This document shows positions 63,882-64,000 of a DNA stretch of 64,000 nucleotides, one piece after another. This DNA is from Paenibacillus sabuli (GTDB lineage Bacteria > Bacillota > Bacilli > Paenibacillales > Paenibacillaceae): positions 124,001 through 188,000 of the forward strand of contig NZ_JACXIZ010000013.1 in the NCBI RefSeq assembly GCF_014705605.1, read 5' to 3'. The notes under the pieces are model-generated. The model made no database searches. It had not been told where the DNA came from and saw only the letters and a list, made by a program, of their open reading frames with translations. Position 1 is the first letter of the stretch. The number at the start of each line of letters is the position of its first letter. The translations under genes were made by a program, and so were the position numbers.

Positions 63882-64000
63882 CTATCTCTCATCTTCATCT
63901 CTTTCCTCGTGCAGCATGCGCTGCTTGAGGTCCCATGCCGCCTGGCTCAGGTCGACCGGGTAATCGGCCGGATTGAGCTTGCGCAGCACCTGCGGCCAGA
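63882..64000 (-). CDS. C-terminal end of an unidentified protein (partial)
   Basis: An open frame enters from the right edge and ends at TAG (63882-63884). The visible 38 residues include LRKLNPADYPVDLSQAAWDL and a charged tail ending EERDEDER. GC-rich codon use matches the bulk of the window, so this is native DNA beyond the AT-rich insert. I do not recognise the family. Confidence 0.6.
   Translation of the reverse strand, partial: WPQVLRKLNPADYPVDLSQAAWDLKQRMLHEERDEDER

Overview
The window looks like chromosomal DNA of a GC-rich Gram-positive bacterium of the Paenibacillaceae (Paenibacillus/Cohnella type). The grounds are strong AGGAGG-type ribosome binding sites, many sugar-uptake operons built from a large lipoprotein plus two Lpl/Ytc-type permeases, a great number of AraC/YesN regulators, a SleB-type wall hydrolase, YpsA, and an agr-like locus with the PEELLKK peptide ending common in that group. 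No rRNA, tRNA, insertion sequence or phage gene was seen. Most genes lie on the minus strand.

Layout. 1-9050: a probable pectin-fragment locus (membrane AraC regulator, two permeases, binding lipoprotein, oligogalacturonate-lyase-like propeller protein, and a secreted GH30-like enzyme cut by the window start). 9148-14287: an iron-responsive operon behind a Fur box (flavin monooxygenase, ferredoxin-NADP reductase-like flavoprotein, siderophore-type binding lipoprotein), with an AraC regulator and a YcxB-like membrane protein upstream. 14407-15421: a type I-C CRISPR array of 13 repeats with leader, read on the minus strand, without cas genes nearby. 15422-24545: an alpha-galactoside locus (two AraC regulators, two permeases, binding lipoprotein, GH36-like alpha-galactosidase). 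24786-29955: wall hydrolase, YpsA, a polyol dehydrogenase, a HAD phosphatase and mannitol-1-phosphate dehydrogenase.

30130-31902 holds an agr-like quorum-sensing cassette: membrane protein, AgrB, a 42-residue AgrD-like peptide and a stand-alone LytTR DNA-binding protein, with no histidine kinase. The peptide lacks a Cys or Ser at the expected ring position. It is followed by a cluster of four palindromic repeats and an Rpn-family nuclease. 33453-42220: a third sugar operon with a YesM/YesN two-component system and an FAD oxidoreductase carrying a discoidin-like end. 42421-53029: a fourth, visibly less GC-rich transport operon, with a 1440-residue secreted GH16 enzyme and its membrane AraC regulator. 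53178-55582: AraC regulator, amidohydrolase and Rieske protein. 55610-61136: a membrane glycerophosphodiesterase, a ThuA-like protein divergent from an AraC regulator, and a secreted protein with a duplicated helical domain carrying four conserved histidines per copy.

61536-63720 is an AT-rich two-gene insert (AAA ATPase plus a small PD-(D/E)XK-like nuclease) that looks like an acquired defence module. GC-rich native sequence resumes at 63882. None of the four sugar importers carries its own ATPase, so they probably share a general one (MsmX type) encoded elsewhere.
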